Positions 23,071 to 37,000 of a DNA stretch of 64,000 nucleotides are shown one piece after another. This DNA is from Lycocorax pyrrhopterus obiensis (Eukaryota; Chordata; Aves; Passeriformes; Paradisaeidae): positions 44,344,975 to 44,408,974 of the forward strand of contig JACSVZ010000007.1 in the NCBI GenBank assembly GCA_014706295.1, written 5' to 3'. The notes under the pieces are model-generated. The model had not been told where the DNA came from. It saw only the letters and a list, made by a program, of their open reading frames with translations, and ran no database searches. The translations under genes and the position numbers were made by a program. The first letter of the stretch is position 1. Each line of letters starts with the position of its first letter.

Positions 23071-23196
23071 CATAGAATTACAGAGTATTCTGAGCTGGAA
23101 GGGACCCACAAGGATCACTGAGTCCAAGTCCTAAGTGAATGACCCATATGGGGATTGAACCCATGACCTTGACATCACTAGCACCATACCCTAACA
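23071..23196 (-). repeat. TguSINE1-like SINE, second copy
   Basis: Same order as the copy at 3641-3773: a CR1-type tail ('acagagtattctgagctgg', 'gggacccacaaggatcac') and then, on the minus strand, a tRNA-Ile-like head. The B-box region 'gggttcaatcccc' is well kept. The tRNA head is cut short near 23196, where the A-box region degenerates, so it is slightly 5' truncated. Confidence 0.8.
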
Positions 23197-25070
23197 TGAG
23201 CACGCATGCAATGCTTTACGGAAAAATCTCAGGGAGTCCATAGTCCAGAGAAAGAAGAGAAGTTATGTCGGAGAGTAAGATCCTATAGGAGATGGAGACG
23301 TAAAAGTTGCTGTCAGAGCAGGTGGTATATCAGAAGTATGTAGGCAGTGGCTTTTACAAGTTTGTCTTTTTTACTTAATTATTTTTTTTCTACCAATGGG
23401 AAGCTGATATTTCTCCTTTTGCTTCATTTTTTCAGTAGATCTCATATGCTCTTAGGATTTTATTTTTCATATTATCGTAAGCTGTGAACTTATGAAGGGA
23501 ACATGTGCTAATGCTATTTCTGAGAGTCACAAGTCAGAACTATTCACATACATTTCAAGAAACCATGTCACTTTTCATGATTTCTTTAGGCTAATTTAGT
23601 AGGCAAAAGCAACAAAATGAAATGGAGAATGAGATCGAAGTTCAGTTGCCATTTTATTTACCGTCACCTACTTTTGCATACAGAATATTATTTCATTGAT
23701 GATACTAATTTGATAATTTTCGTGACCGAGGCAACAGCACTGTGGGATGTTGGCATGACATGTGGTAAGGAATCTAGCTGTACTTCCAGGCTAAATTTCA
23801 GTGGGTTTGAAACAATAGCAGAGAAGCGCTTAAGAATGCACCTTATTGCTAAATATTTGTTACTCTTATGTACTTTGGGTACAGTCCCACCAAAAATGCT
23901 TTTAGGCAATTTGTTATATATGAGCTTTAACAGAACTTTCACTGGCAGATGTGGAATGGCCTTCTGGCCTGATGATAGGTAGCACCTTCCTCTACCTTTT
24001 GGAGAACGTGCCTGACTTCGCCTCTACAAAGCATTGACTTACTTCTGATGTGAGATCTGACTCATGTCAGGAAGCAGGAAATTGTAATTTGTTTTAAAGA
24101 TGTAAATATTTAATGTTTCTTTGTTGTGTTATAAAGGCTGCTTGAGGGTTCTGCTGATCAAAATAAGCCTCTGAGAGTCATTTTTGCCATCACAATCACA
24201 GTCTTCCTCAAATCTAGGCTGTGAGAAGCTGACAGAGCTGGGGATGAATCTGGGTCAAGAACGGTCTTGAAAAGACATTTTTGTCATCTCAGTAGTCTTG
24301 CAGCTGCAGGAATGATACTTCATCCCTCCTCCTTGATCTCCTCATTTATGAGTATACCAGGAGGTCAGAACTGAAGTGGAAAAAAACCAACCAAGTTGAC
24401 TTTCAGGTCACCAGTTTTACTGTGTCAGAATAAAAATAGATCAGGAAACATTGTTTTCAATTTTAGCATGGAAAATTCAAAATGCGCTTGGCTGAGTCTC
24501 TGGTATGGGGCTTTTCTGCGTATGTTGTTTGGCATAAAATATTTACTGCTAAGAATGGCTCAAATTCATTTCTTCAACCTGAAAAAATACTCCACCTGTG
24601 TGATAGACTGCTGGCTCCCTGCTGGGCATGAAAAATTAACATTGTATCACATCAAGAGTTAAGAGGGGAATTGGACAAAGTAGTTTTTCAGCTAATCTCC
24701 ATTACTAGGTTTTTTTTTCTTGTCTATTTGAAATATGCATAGAAAATTCAGGAAAGCAAAGAGTGAGAACCCTCAGTAGGCACAAGCAGGTGTGCAAAGT
24801 GTCAGCCCTATTGCCCAGCTCAGAACTGCTGATCCATAGGTAGAGCTCCCTTGATACTTGTTAAGCCTAATGATTAGCTTCAAGCTTTCAGCTTTAGATG
24901 TTATCATGACAATGTATGGCATTTCCTGGAGATTTTTTTAGCTTTGGAATAGATGGTAACAAATAAATAAATAAATAAATGTGGACCATATGTGTATGTG
25001 TGAGGAAGAAAAAAACGATACAGATGTACTTGCTTTTTGTCAATTTTTTCCAAAGAAGTTCTAGGCTCTA
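23197..25070. other. Unique AT-rich DNA, no gene recognised
   Basis: The longest frame is 121 codons on the plus strand (23617-23982), without recognisable features and mostly mirrored by an open frame on the other strand. An (AAAT)5 microsatellite lies at 24961-24980, just before the LTR. Confidence 0.5.
24961..24980. repeat. (AAAT)5 microsatellite
   Basis: Five tandem AAAT units, about 90 bases upstream of the LTR at 25071. Confidence 0.9.
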
Positions 25071-25663
25071 TACTGGTTTTGGCTGGGGTAGAATTAATTG
25101 TCTTCACAGTGGCTGGTATGGGCCTGTGTTTTGGATTATTCTGAGCACAGGGTTGATGATACAGAGATGTTTTTGTTGTTGCTGAGCCGGGCTTGCACAG
25201 AGCCAAGGCCTTTTCTGCTTTTCATACTGCCATGCTGGTGAGGAAGTTGGGGGTACCTGAGAGGCTGGGAAGAGACACAGCTGGGACAGGTGACCCAAAC
25301 TGACCAAAGGGATATTCCAGACCCTGTGACATCATGCTCAGTATAGAAAGTGGGGGGAAGGAGGAGGAGGGGAGGGATATTTGGAGTGATGGTGTTTGTC
25401 TTCCCAAGTCACGGTTACATGTGATGGGGCCCTGCTGTCCTGGAGATGGTTGAACACCTGCCTGCCCATGGGAATCAGTGAATTAATTCCTTGTTTTGCT
25501 TTGCTTGTGGGCATGGCATTTGCTTTTCCTAATAAACTGTTTTTATCTTCACTCATGGGTTCTCCAGCTTTTACCCTTCTGATTCTATCCCCAGTCACTC
25601 TGGTGAGGGAGGGAGTGAGTGGCTGCCTGGGACTTGGCTACTGGCTGTGGGTAAACCATGAGA
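25071..25663 (+). mobile_element. Near-complete endogenous retrovirus LTR (likely solo)
   Basis: It begins with the block 'ctggttttggctggggtag' and runs for about 590 bp to 'ctggctgtgggtaaaccat', both typical of a widespread bird LTR family (the exact subfamily is not assigned; I suspect ERVL-type). An AATAAA polyadenylation signal lies at 25531-25536. No retroviral coding motif is seen on either side, so it is probably a solo LTR left by recombination. The 5' end of the same family recurs at 63879-64000, and 3' pieces lie around the protamine-like gene. The expected terminal TG is changed to TA, and I could not identify a convincing target-site duplication. Confidence 0.85.
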
Positions 25664-28600
25664 ACCTCCCTCCACAATCATCTAGTAATTCTGGTAACTC
25701 ATAAAGTTTTATGTACTTGGTAAACCAGCTTAACTTGCCATAGACTCTGCCAAGACTAAAAAAACATCTTTGTCCAACCCAGAGTTCATAAAGATAAAAA
25801 TGAGAGAATAACATGTCGTCTTGCACATAGAAGTGTTTCTGCAGCTGCGGGTTATTTTCTGTGAGGCTGAGAACTCCTAGGTGACTAAATGTTAACAACA
25901 CAGTGTACAGCATCCATTATATGGGAGTAAACACATAGTACAAAGTCAGCCTTCTCAGGCTACAGCTCAATGGTGTCCCTACAAAGACTGCATGTGTTAA
26001 AACAGCTAATGATAGCAGCAGCTCCTTCTTAACATAAAAAGAAACAAACCAAGGAATAAAAATTTAGGGGAAAAATAAAAAAATAATTGCAAATACTATA
26101 AAAAGACTTTTTTTTCCCCAACACTATTATTACTGAAAGTACTTTTAACCTAATCAAAATGTCTTTCATCTCAAGTGACAAAGTTGGTCCAGTAACTGTT
26201 AAACTCATGTTTTTTAGACACTACATGGTGTCCCTAGATACAATGGGCTGCAAATTTACAACCATGAAAAGGCAGATCAGTGAAACTGAATGTGGGTTGT
26301 ACATCTCATTTATTTTTCATTATTGATGCGGGATTTTTTTTTTTTTTTGGTATGACTCCATTTGCCTCTGCGGCAGTAAAATGAAAATTGTCAATTTAAT
26401 GGCTGACACTTGTTTTGCTTAAGATTTCTCAGTCTTGTACATGACTAATACTGGGTTTCTAGTGCTGTAGAGAAAATTTTTGATGCAGATAAATTGATGC
26501 CCTTCAGGGAAAGTTTTAGTGGTCTTTAGCAGTGAGCTATTACTCATGCTTGGTAATCACAGGTGCACTTTAAGGTTTATAGAACTGCATTTTGATTTTG
26601 TAAAGCTTATGCTTTTTACTAGCATACCCTTTTCATTTTTGATTTAAAGAAAATAAATGCTTACTACCACACTCTTGTGCTATAGAAAGCTTACCAGTAT
26701 AAATGGCCTCTGCTTCTCCATCTGACAGGATGAATCTGCTGTGCTTCAAGTGCATTGGAAACTCTCCCTATGGGCTTAGAGAAAAGAGGGATTTGGTGTC
26801 TTTCTTATGCAAATAAAGGGTAGAAACAGTTGTTTTGTGTTGCAAAAACTCAAGGCACTACAGGGATTTGCATTTTTTCATTTAAGTGTGTTTTGATTAC
26901 TCTAGTCCCCAAACCCCTCTCCTTAAAAATGTGAAGTCGACATAAATATTACTGAGATAAAGAAAAACCCTTAATGCTGGAAGCTCACAAGGCCAGACTC
27001 TCTGCATGGTTATCAGTGTTATCAGTCAATAGCTGTACAGACTTGCTTTGACTGGGGTTCAGTTCATGCCAATCTTTTCTTTGCGAAAGCCCTTTGTGTT
27101 ATAGAAGTCCTGAGACTTGTAACTGCCCCAGAAAAAAACTCCACCAATGGCCTGGAAACACACTCTCAGGTTGGACTACAGGCTCTTGGCATTTCGCTCC
27201 AAGCCCTTCACAGACAATCATTTTCTGGACGCAGCTATGGATGTGGAAGAAGGTACTGACTCATCTGTGCTCCATTGCTCTAGTATTTCTGATGATGTTT
27301 CTCAGGGCAAGCAACGTTGCAAAGAACACAGCAGGGCCTTCTTAATCTTACTGGAAAAAGAGCCCAGTGTAGGATGTGGACAGGATGCAGCACTGGTGCA
27401 CACAACTGATTCCCCATAGCCACATCTGGTGTAAATCAAGATTCCTTCTCTTCAAATGCTTTTAGCCTAAGGAGACATGATCCATTTTGGAGCTTAACCT
27501 CACTCTGTCAAGTACTCTATCAACTTCCTTTAGAGTAGGTACTGAAAGTGCTCTCTAACCCAGGATCATGCAGGTCAACTAAATCCATGCGGGTCAACTC
27601 AAACCAGGCCCAAGATGACATAAATGGTTTTGTCTGAACAAATTAAGAAGTGTTGAAGGGCTCAGCTGACATCTCTGTAGATGTTTTTGACTCTCAGTAA
27701 AAGGTGGAGCAGAACATGGTAACCATTCCCTTCTACAGTGGCACAGCTGGATCTAGCAGAAAGTGGCTGGCACCTTCAGTTCCTTCTTTTCCAGAGAAGA
27801 AATTTATTTTCTTTCTAATTCTCTGTCTTAGAAGCAAACAGCATTGTTCTAGATTCAGTCCAATGCTTTATTTACAGCAATCAGACAATCACTTTAAGTT
27901 CTTGAGCAACGCTGGGCAAAGATCCTCTTTGCTGTCTTCCTTTCAGCTGGAGTGGAGCAAACACTGTGAGTGTTTATGAGGGCATTTTGATTCAGATCTC
28001 TTCTCAGTAATCCTGAGGCTTAACAGAGAGATCCTGCTTATTAATTCTGCTGTGAAGCACAAACAGGTAAGCAGCAATGTCAGATCTCATTTTACCCTCC
28101 ATAGTTTGTCACTGAACAACTCAGCATCCCTGAATTATTCACAACACAGAGTACCAGTAAGTGTCAAGATCAGTAACCATCAGCCAAGCAAGAAGTCTTG
28201 GCTGGTAGTGGTGATTTTACACTCTCAGGAGAGCCTGAATTTGAGAAAATAGATGTTCTTGCTATTTCATGCTCAGAACAATTCCATAAAAACATAAAAC
28301 ACATGACTGTCTGTCTCTGTGTTTTCAAATTCACCCAATTGTCCCATTTTTAAAATCAAAAGGGTTTTCTTATCCTTGCTAAGATTGTTCTTATTTTAAT
28401 TCTACCCTTGTAAATGCAAAATAATTTCACTGATTGTATTAGAATCCTTTCAGCTTTATGTAGATTCAACAGAAGTTAAGTTCTGGTCCCAGTATTCTCA
28501 TATGCTGTGGATAATTATTGCAAAAACTAAAGTTAGGTCTAAGGACCATAGCCTTCAACTATCTTCAAGATTTGGTGCACAGCTGTAATAGCAGGCCCCT

Positions 28601-31600
28601 ATAAAGCAGTCTGAGTTAATTCAGCTGTAGATTTTATTTCTATGGTAGAGTCTCTTGAGGCTTGTCAGGAAACTATAAAATGATGGATAATTTAGATGAG
28701 TGACATTCTTGAAAAAGCATTTGCCCTTTGATTGAAGAAAAATGACTTGTTAAAAATAGTTTGAAATCAGGATATGTTAATCAAACTAGGAAAGTAGAAA
28801 AGAGAAATCCTACCAAAATGAATTCTGATTATGCGCTGCAGCCAGCCTTTCTTTGTCTGTCAACATTTCCACTAGGCAGAGAGAGTGAATCAATATTCTT
28901 AAATGCTATGTCCCTTAGGTGAGCCCTGAGCAGGTTGAACAGCTTCTTCCATGGGACCAGGAGTTCTCATTAGTAGTTAAAGAGTACGTAAGAGCTGTAT
29001 TTGGGTGGTGAGATTGGATCTACAGGGTAATCTCATGTGTTTGTAGTGATCCAGAGGTTTAGGCATATTTAATTCCCAAATGATCCGTATTTCCTTAGGC
29101 TGATGATGTGGTTCCTGCTGTACAAATAAATTTTGTCTGATGTGGCTGTGGGGATTCAGTTATATGCACTATCTCTGCAAAGAACATGTGAGCTTTGTCT
29201 GTGCCCTTTTTCAAGTAGAGTGAGGAAACCACCAAGGGTGTTCTTTACTATGATGGTTGACCTTAGAAAGACCAGGGCTGTCAGTGTCTCTTTTTTCTTG
29301 GTTTTAGTTCTGGTCTCTTTGAAATACAGAGAGGAACAAATGGGAGGGAAGAATGAGAAGTTTTCTTTCAAAAATAACAAAGCCCAAACCAACCAGAGAA
29401 ACCCTTCATAAGTCATATTTCTCCTACAAGGACAGGAATAAGAGAGAAATCAATAGCTATAATTTCTAAAAAAATGAAGTGATTCTTTGACTTTGGCAGG
29501 GTGATAAAAGTAGACAGATAGCAATGGAGTAAAATAGTTGGGGAGCTTTCATATCCCTTCAACATGCTGGTGAGGGGAACTGAATATTGTGCTTGAGAGC
29601 TCTTTCCTATTGCTTGTTAACCAATTCTTATTTTACCTGACACCTTATTACTACCTCAGTTTTCTTTAATGTTTATGCAGAAATTTAAATAGATACAATA
29701 ATAAGAAAAATTTTCTTTATCAATTAATCAAGCTTTGCTGTTTGTAACTTGTGGTATTATATTCCTTCAGACATTTTTCAGTCATTCATGTACAGTTTCT
29801 GGAAGAACAGTACATGCAATAGAGTAAATCCAATTGAACTGTTCTCCCCTCAACCCCAAGGCAGTGCTCCTAGTTTTCCTTCCCCTGACCTGCACTTCTT
29901 TACGGTCTTTCAAGGCTTTTTTGTCTGTCTAGAGGACTGAAATATTAGAATTCCACATTTCCCATTTCAGGTCATGTTTGGCTAGAAAAGGAAACTTCAA
30001 AAAATGCAATGCATTTTGATGATACCGGTGTGCATCATGTTTTCAGCCTCTGTCATCAGAGCATACCTGCACAGTGAATATGATGTCTAGAAAAGTAGGA
30101 GGTAGTTTAGAAAACAGAAAGCTGGCCGAAATTGATGGGAAAGGAACAAAGAAGACAAGAACTGAGGTGAAAAAAATGTCAGATGCAGGTAATGAGGAAG
30201 CTGCTTTGATTGAAGAGATAATTCAGGTTACATAGCATAGTCTCATAGTGATGAGAAGCTCTATAGTTTATGATTTACTATGCCTGAGCTCAAAGGAGTT
30301 GGTCTATTTCTTGAGTTAATGAGTAAGGAAGTCTGTAACTTACTGGACAGCTAAAAATATAGTAGGTATTGCTACTGATAAGGAAATAAACTTTTATTAG
30401 GACTGTAAATTTCAGTTTTCTCTTTTATTGAAGCTTTTTCATATTATGTGAACAAGAGCTGAAGAGCCTATGGAAATGGCCTGAAGTTGCCTCAGGCATT
30501 AAGGTAGTTTGGATGGTGATACGAGGGTAGAAGGGGAGCATTTGGTGCAATGAACACAAAGTTAGTAAAAAGAATGGCTGTACTGCACTGAGTTCAGCAG
30601 GTTAGAGTCACAACTGCGACAGTCTCAGGGGGAGTCTGTGTGTCTCTTTGTGTGGAAGGTGTGGTCCAAACGCTTTACCCAGCCCATAGCCACGTAATGC
30701 AGCGGGAGAGGGGAAGAGATACTTTGAACATTCTGGGCCTGTACAACTGCCTGAGGACAGCTGCAGTCAGGATGCAGGTCTGTCATCTAGATTGTTCTAG
30801 CCTGTACTGAGAACTAGATATTTTGTTTTCTTCCCCTTTTTTGTTTCTATGCTTCTCAGAGGTTAAAGAAAAAAAAGGGGAAAAAAATAGACACATTTGC
30901 CAATTCACTTTTTTTTTCCTCTCTGATGACCTTGGCAAGATACAGACTGAGTTTTGTCACCCATAATCAGGCTAGCAATCACTTTTAAAATAGTTTCTCT
31001 GAATTTGATTGGAAGTAATCACAAAGTAAAATGCTTTACAATGCAAGTAAAGGGTACAGGAATCAAATCTTCATGGTGTTGTCAGAAAATAGAACAAGAT
31101 TAGAAAATGAAACAACTGGTGTACATGTATTTTAAAGCATAATGTTCTGTAGGGGAGAAAAGGAATTTTCATGCTTCGTATCTGCCAATTCTTTTCTTCT
31201 TGCCAATAAGTGCAGTAAAATAAGTTCGTTCTTTTTTTTTTTTTTTTACATTTTTCTTTCAGGGCTTACCTTTTTCCAAACTATCTCCAGTTTTAGAATA
31301 GCTACCCTGTGACACAAGAAAACAGGAATTTTTTTTGATCATCTGCTTTAGCATGTAACTTGGCATAAAGTAAGCACAACTCTCCAAACGTTTGATTTTT
31401 CATTTCCTTAAGAAGTATTCATGTATTTTCTTGAAATTCTTCTATCTGGAATAGAAGGACATCTTTCATGCAAAAAACCCCAAAGGCTTCAATGAAAGAC
31501 TTTACAGATTCCCTAAGCCAGCTCAAGGAATAAGAACGGGACAAAGCAACGGGTAGTAAGGAGGGGAGGCAAAATGTTCTTATCCCCCAGTAAATTAATG

Positions 31601-34000
31601 TCTCTTCTGCCATGACAGTCTACAATAGTGAAACTGTCTAATGCATCATCCTTGCTGTAAGCAGAGGTGAGGACTAAATTCAATGCAAGTGTCTACAAGG
31701 AAGCACAAGGTGCTGAATGCTTTGTAAGTGACTCTTAAGTTTAGTGCTGGAATATGACTCTCTTCGCAGTAATGAGAAGTTAAGTGCTTTTTGTCTTGGA
31801 GCTGTTAATGAAAGATGTCATCCTCTATCTATAATGGATATAATACTTCACACAAAGTATTAAAGTAATGAGGCACGGTGCTAAGAAAGTTTCTGCTATT
31901 AGAAATCATTGCCACTAGAGTCCAGGCGCTCATGTCTCCTGCAGTTCTGCTGATACTTAATGTCAGTACTTGTCAGCTGCGTACTTCATGGGTTCAATAT
32001 ATAGTGCACTAGCTGTTAGTTCTGATGCATGGATGAGGTATCATACCTACTAACACAGAAGCATTTTGGAAAAGACAGAAGAGGTTTGGATAGAGTTCAA
32101 ATAAAGATTAAATAAAATGTATTGGTTTCAATTTAAGAACATATAATAGACTTAGCTAAGACTAAAAATAAAATAAATGTAGAGTGTGAGGCTTATTGCA
32201 TTAATTCCTTGGAACTTGCGGTTTCTCACTGCCTATTATGTACTGTGCAGAGATCGGGGGTCCATATGTGATTGCTCAGAAAAAAAAAGTAGATGGTACT
32301 GCATATCTTATAGAGAGCTGGGAGATGAAAAACATTCAAGACAACAGTATGTCTGACATACTGTGTTTTGGGTGAACTAATTTGTTATGCTGCTCAGAAA
32401 CTCTTTGTTCCAGAATCAAAATAACAGATCAAAGAAATTAGTTGTTTACTAACGGCCTTAGAAGGTCTTTATTCTTCAATAGAATGGGAACTGGTGGTTG
32501 TGGGTGAGCTGGAGAATATATTCACATGTATTCCTGAGGTGCTACATTTTTTCTTTAATGAGTGATCATAAACACCTCTTTCATATGTCATGTCTAAAAA
32601 TCTGCTCTTACCACTAAAAATCTAGTGTGTGGCTTGGCAAATTCAGCCGTATTCTGTTGGTTTTAAAAACAGTATCTCCTCTATCTCTGGGGGAAAATTA
32701 TGGTTCTAGTGGTAGTGATGCCTGTCAGAAGTAGCAGTCTGCACTAAGTTATCCTTTCCATGGACTGTAATGCTGTCCAGAGTCCCTCTGATGATTTAGT
32801 CTGTAGCCCTCTGAGGTATGCACGGCTCTGATTTGACTTGGTGCGAGGTTTGGCAGATGCAGCTGTACCATGCCGTGAAGGAGAGGTTTACTGCACCTTT
32901 GTGGATCTCTCCATGTAATTCAGTTTGCTCCTCTGCTCCATGAATAAGAGCCCCCAAAGGCTTCCAGCAGGATAATATTGTTAAATACTGCAAGTACCCT
33001 TGATAGTGTCACCTTGATACCGTGTCAGCTGGTAAGACAGACTTACCTGTCTCTACATTACAAAGCATTTGCACATAAACAAAGTAATAAATGCTAGAGT
33101 CATATGAAGCATGAATGTTTAACCAGTAATGAAGAAAATGCTTTTAGATCCTTGCTGTTCATGCAGATTTTTAATTTTGTAAGCAGGAGGTTAGAGGAGC
33201 AACTTTAGGAGCAGGAGTACTTACTGAATAAGTTTTTCAAATGAGAGGGTCCCCATGACCTTACAGTGTGGCAAAGAGCTAAATAATTTTAATATCTATC
33301 CTGTGTAGAAAGGGGATGCAGTGAGGTGGGTTATCACAGGCTCTCCTTCACTTATACATTCATGGAAAGTTGTCTTTTGAACCTGTGAATCTATCTCAAG
33401 AATTGTGGAAAGCAGGAGGTGTCCAAAACCCACAACAGGCAGAAAAATATAACTTAAAAAAAATTGTTTTCCTCCACTTCTGAATCCAAGTTTAGTCCTT
33501 CTGGACTTGTCAGCACAACTAAAAGGTGAATTAATTATATTAATTACATATAGCCTTATAACAATAAATCAGTGAGTTTGAATAGAAAAATTCTGTGTCT
33601 TTTGATTTGTGATGCCTGATACATTAAGTAAATTTTCTCAGATGCAGGTTTCCACTCTGCCTAATATACAACTTTCCTATTTCCCATGTTTTAGAGACAT
33701 GGCTGAAGTAAGATTAAATTTTGCTTGTTCTTATACTCATGGTAGTTTTCTTGTTCTGTGTTACATGTAGCAGTGCAGGAGGGAAGGCGAAAAAACAAGG
33801 AAGAATCCAGTCTTTCCAGCAGGATCTTGCTTTGTGATGGATTGCATTGCTTTTCAGTGCTTCAGTTTCTCCAGCTACAAAATTGCTCTTCCTTTGTTTA
33901 GCAAGCTGACATAATGGTATAAGCTTGGCTCATAGAAGTAGTACATGGAGGTTAAATGTAGCTTGTAAGTAGAACTTGTGCTGTTCTGTAGCAGGGAAAT
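25664..34000. other. 8.3 kb of unique AT-rich DNA, no gene recognised
   Basis: No domain-bearing frame, RNA gene or clear transposable element is recognised. T-runs occur at 26334-26348 and 31232-31247. Open frames around 27094-27419 and 29133-29416 are under 95 codons and featureless. Confidence 0.5.
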
Positions 34001-37000
34001 CATGATGGGCATGCTAGATAGAAAGGGATGGTCATGTTAATGGATCACCATCCTTAGATTGCTTTACGGTGGTTTGCTTTCTTTTATCATATGGCTATCT
34101 GGAACTCGAATTTACGTTGTGGAAAGGAAAAAGCAGAAGGACCTGACCCTGAGTTCAGCAGGCGGTGCCTTGGGTGTGCAGCTGCACCTCGTAGCAGGCA
34201 GGGGCTGTGAGCTGCCGCAGAGCAGAGCTGGGGGCAAACGTGGGTTGGGGCAGCCCCAGTGCTTGCCCGTGTGAAGCCCTGGAATTTGTTTGTGTTCGTG
34301 TTTCCTGCTGCAGTTAAATAGAAGCACCTCTCAGGGGCTTGGGTAATTGTCCAAGTGCCATCTCAAAGGATGGTGACAGTAAGAAATACTGAAGAGAAGC
34401 AAGAAGCATAATCGACAGATAGGTCCTCCATGGAAATGCATCTCTTTTTTTTTGTTTTTTTTGGTAAGAGCTGAATACATTGAGACTATTGCAACTGAAA
34501 TTTTGCAGGAGTGAGAGTACAAAATAAAAAGAGTACACAAGAACATTTATTTTAAGCACGATTGTCCTGGCAAAAAATGTTTATGGTGTAGGAGACTGGA
34601 CTGAAATGACTATTTGTGGCACTCTTGTAATTGATTTTATAAGAAGCATTTTTTAACCTGCTGGCAAGCATTTGAAAAACTGTCAGTCTAGGGGGAAAAG
34701 AGATTTCTGTGTGTGGCTATTTTTCTTTATATTGCATAATGTACAAACCATTTGTTTCCTGCATAGAAGTTTGTAATTAAAACAGATTAGAAAATGTCTG
34801 GGAGATTTTTATGAGGAAAGAAGTGTGTATGGATGGGTTGGTTTTCTGAACATGAGTTTTTTTGTAGTTTCTTTGTAATAGCTGAATTTCACTTTAGGGT
34901 TTACAGTGCAGTGCATGCAATTATTTGTGAGATGCTGGAGTATGAGAAATAGAGCATTCTTTCATTAAAGAAACACCTCAAAACCCACCCAAAGAAACCT
35001 CAGGATGTATTACATGGCTGTTTTATATTAATCCTGACCTTTATTATGAAACTCAGAATAACTAGAAATACAAAAGAAGTTATGCTTGTGGTATGTACGT
35101 GAAATAGCAGAAGCATGTTTAATGTGATGGCCAGACATGATAAATCTTGTTCTACCTTTTATGCAATTGTCCTCTGTGCAATCATTGTAGATGTTGAATT
35201 TGTTCTTCACCAACCATACAGGAAGAAACATTCATAGAATAGGAATGTATCACCAGGGTCAGTGAATTCATCCAGTTCTCACACAACTCTGTAAGAGACA
35301 TTTAGTCTACAAAAGTCTAGGGAGCAAACCTGCCTCAAGCCCACACACTTTACAGCAGTCAGTGTAAACTCTACATCCAGAGGAGACCAAAATCTGTAAC
35401 CCTGATGTGCTTCCCATACCTGAGTGTTCTGCAGTGTCAGAGAAACTTGAACAATACCACCCATGGTCACAGTTCCTTCCTCATAATTTAAAAGAAGGCT
35501 GACCACTTGATTTTTATTCCCTTTTTACAAGGACTATTGAAAATGTTCAAATTTCTTTCTAAATGCCCTTTAAAATGTTTTAAAATGTTTTTTAATGAGT
35601 TCTTTTTGTTCCCACAGCAATTCTTTAGGGATGAGTTGTCTGCCATACATTCCCTTACACCTTTGCTGTGTCTTTAGGGGTTAGAATACCTTTCAGCTGG
35701 CCTTTTCCCACACTTCTTAGGTCTAGCTTAGCCAGTCTCATACACTTGGTGTAAGCTTTACATTTGCTGTATAGTTCCCATGGCCTCTCTTCTTCTTCAT
35801 CTTTGACACTGTATAACTGTATATGGTTGGTTCTCTTCTCTGCTGCCTGGCTACATCGGCAACCTGTACAGGGTGATGGGAAAGGAAGAGCACTGTGATG
35901 CTGCCTGCCAGCAGCTATGGGTGAATATTTTCTGCTTGGCATCCCTTGGGAAAGTGCACTCTCTCCTCCTGTGTAGTGCTTTGGGCTCCCCGCTACACCA
36001 CAGACAGATTTATTTCAGATGCAACACCCAGGGTGTGAAAGGACAAGCCAGGAGTAAAGTAGATGTGACCATCTACAGAGCAGCACTAGCCAGCACATTT
36101 GGGGTGGGTTTTTTCGCAGTGACTTTGGATCCTTACTCTGCAGCTGCTGAGGGAGGTGTCTTATGTGCCTGTGAAGTTGTGCAGTCTGGAAAGCTGTGTC
36201 GTGAGACTGCCTTTTGTGAACAGCTGTTGCTTTGATACCCACTTTTTGATTTTACTGGCATCTTGTGTTGGTTCTTATTTCTTGAGGGAGTATCTTGTGT
36301 TTGGACACAAAGGTGTTTTTTTTTTTTTAAAGCTGACTATTTTTCAGCAAGCTTGTGCATGTGTGTGAGTATGCTGTATGTGTGTTCATCCTGTAATTTA
36401 CCAGAGGACATGACTTTGGAAAAAGCCAGAAACATTTTTCTTCTTTGAGAAGACAAAATGTGATAGAAAGTTCAGCACTGGAAGAATACATTTCCTTCAT
36501 TATACTTATTTCATGGTGTCTGCAGGATCACTTCTAGAGCCTGCATTAATTGGTGGATATTGCTCTGTGCATTTTAATATGACGGTGAAAGTTTTGCTAA
36601 ATGAGACTTGTAGAAATAGTAAAACCTAATAATACTAAATAAAAAAGCCCCAACTGCCAGCAACCTTGTAACATACCAAGCCAACTGAATGAACAAATGT
36701 ACATAGAATAAACAGGCAGAATTCATGCCAAGAAACGTGCTGGCATTCAGACCAAAGCAAAATACAGTTCAAACATAGAAGATTGCTGAAGCTCTTGGAA
36801 CTTACTTCAAAAATCCAAAGCCAAGAAAATACATATCTAAAAGGTAAAAAGCAGGCTCAACCCCCCAGATATTTCTGAAGACGGGCACTCCACTTCTACC
36901 CTAACATTAAACATGAATGTGGCACACTTTGTATTTACAGAGCAGTGACATGTTGAACAGTGAGCAGGGACTCTCCTCTTTCCTTTGCTGCAGTTGGCTT

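Noticed and set aside
34140..34275. GC-rich patch that might be a CpG island promoter
   Set aside because: Only about 130 bases, few CpG, no TATA, and no gene next to it.
35873..36235. 120-codon plus-strand frame, moderately GC-rich
   Set aside because: Cys- and Ala-containing but without any recognisable motif; an open frame also lies on the minus strand.
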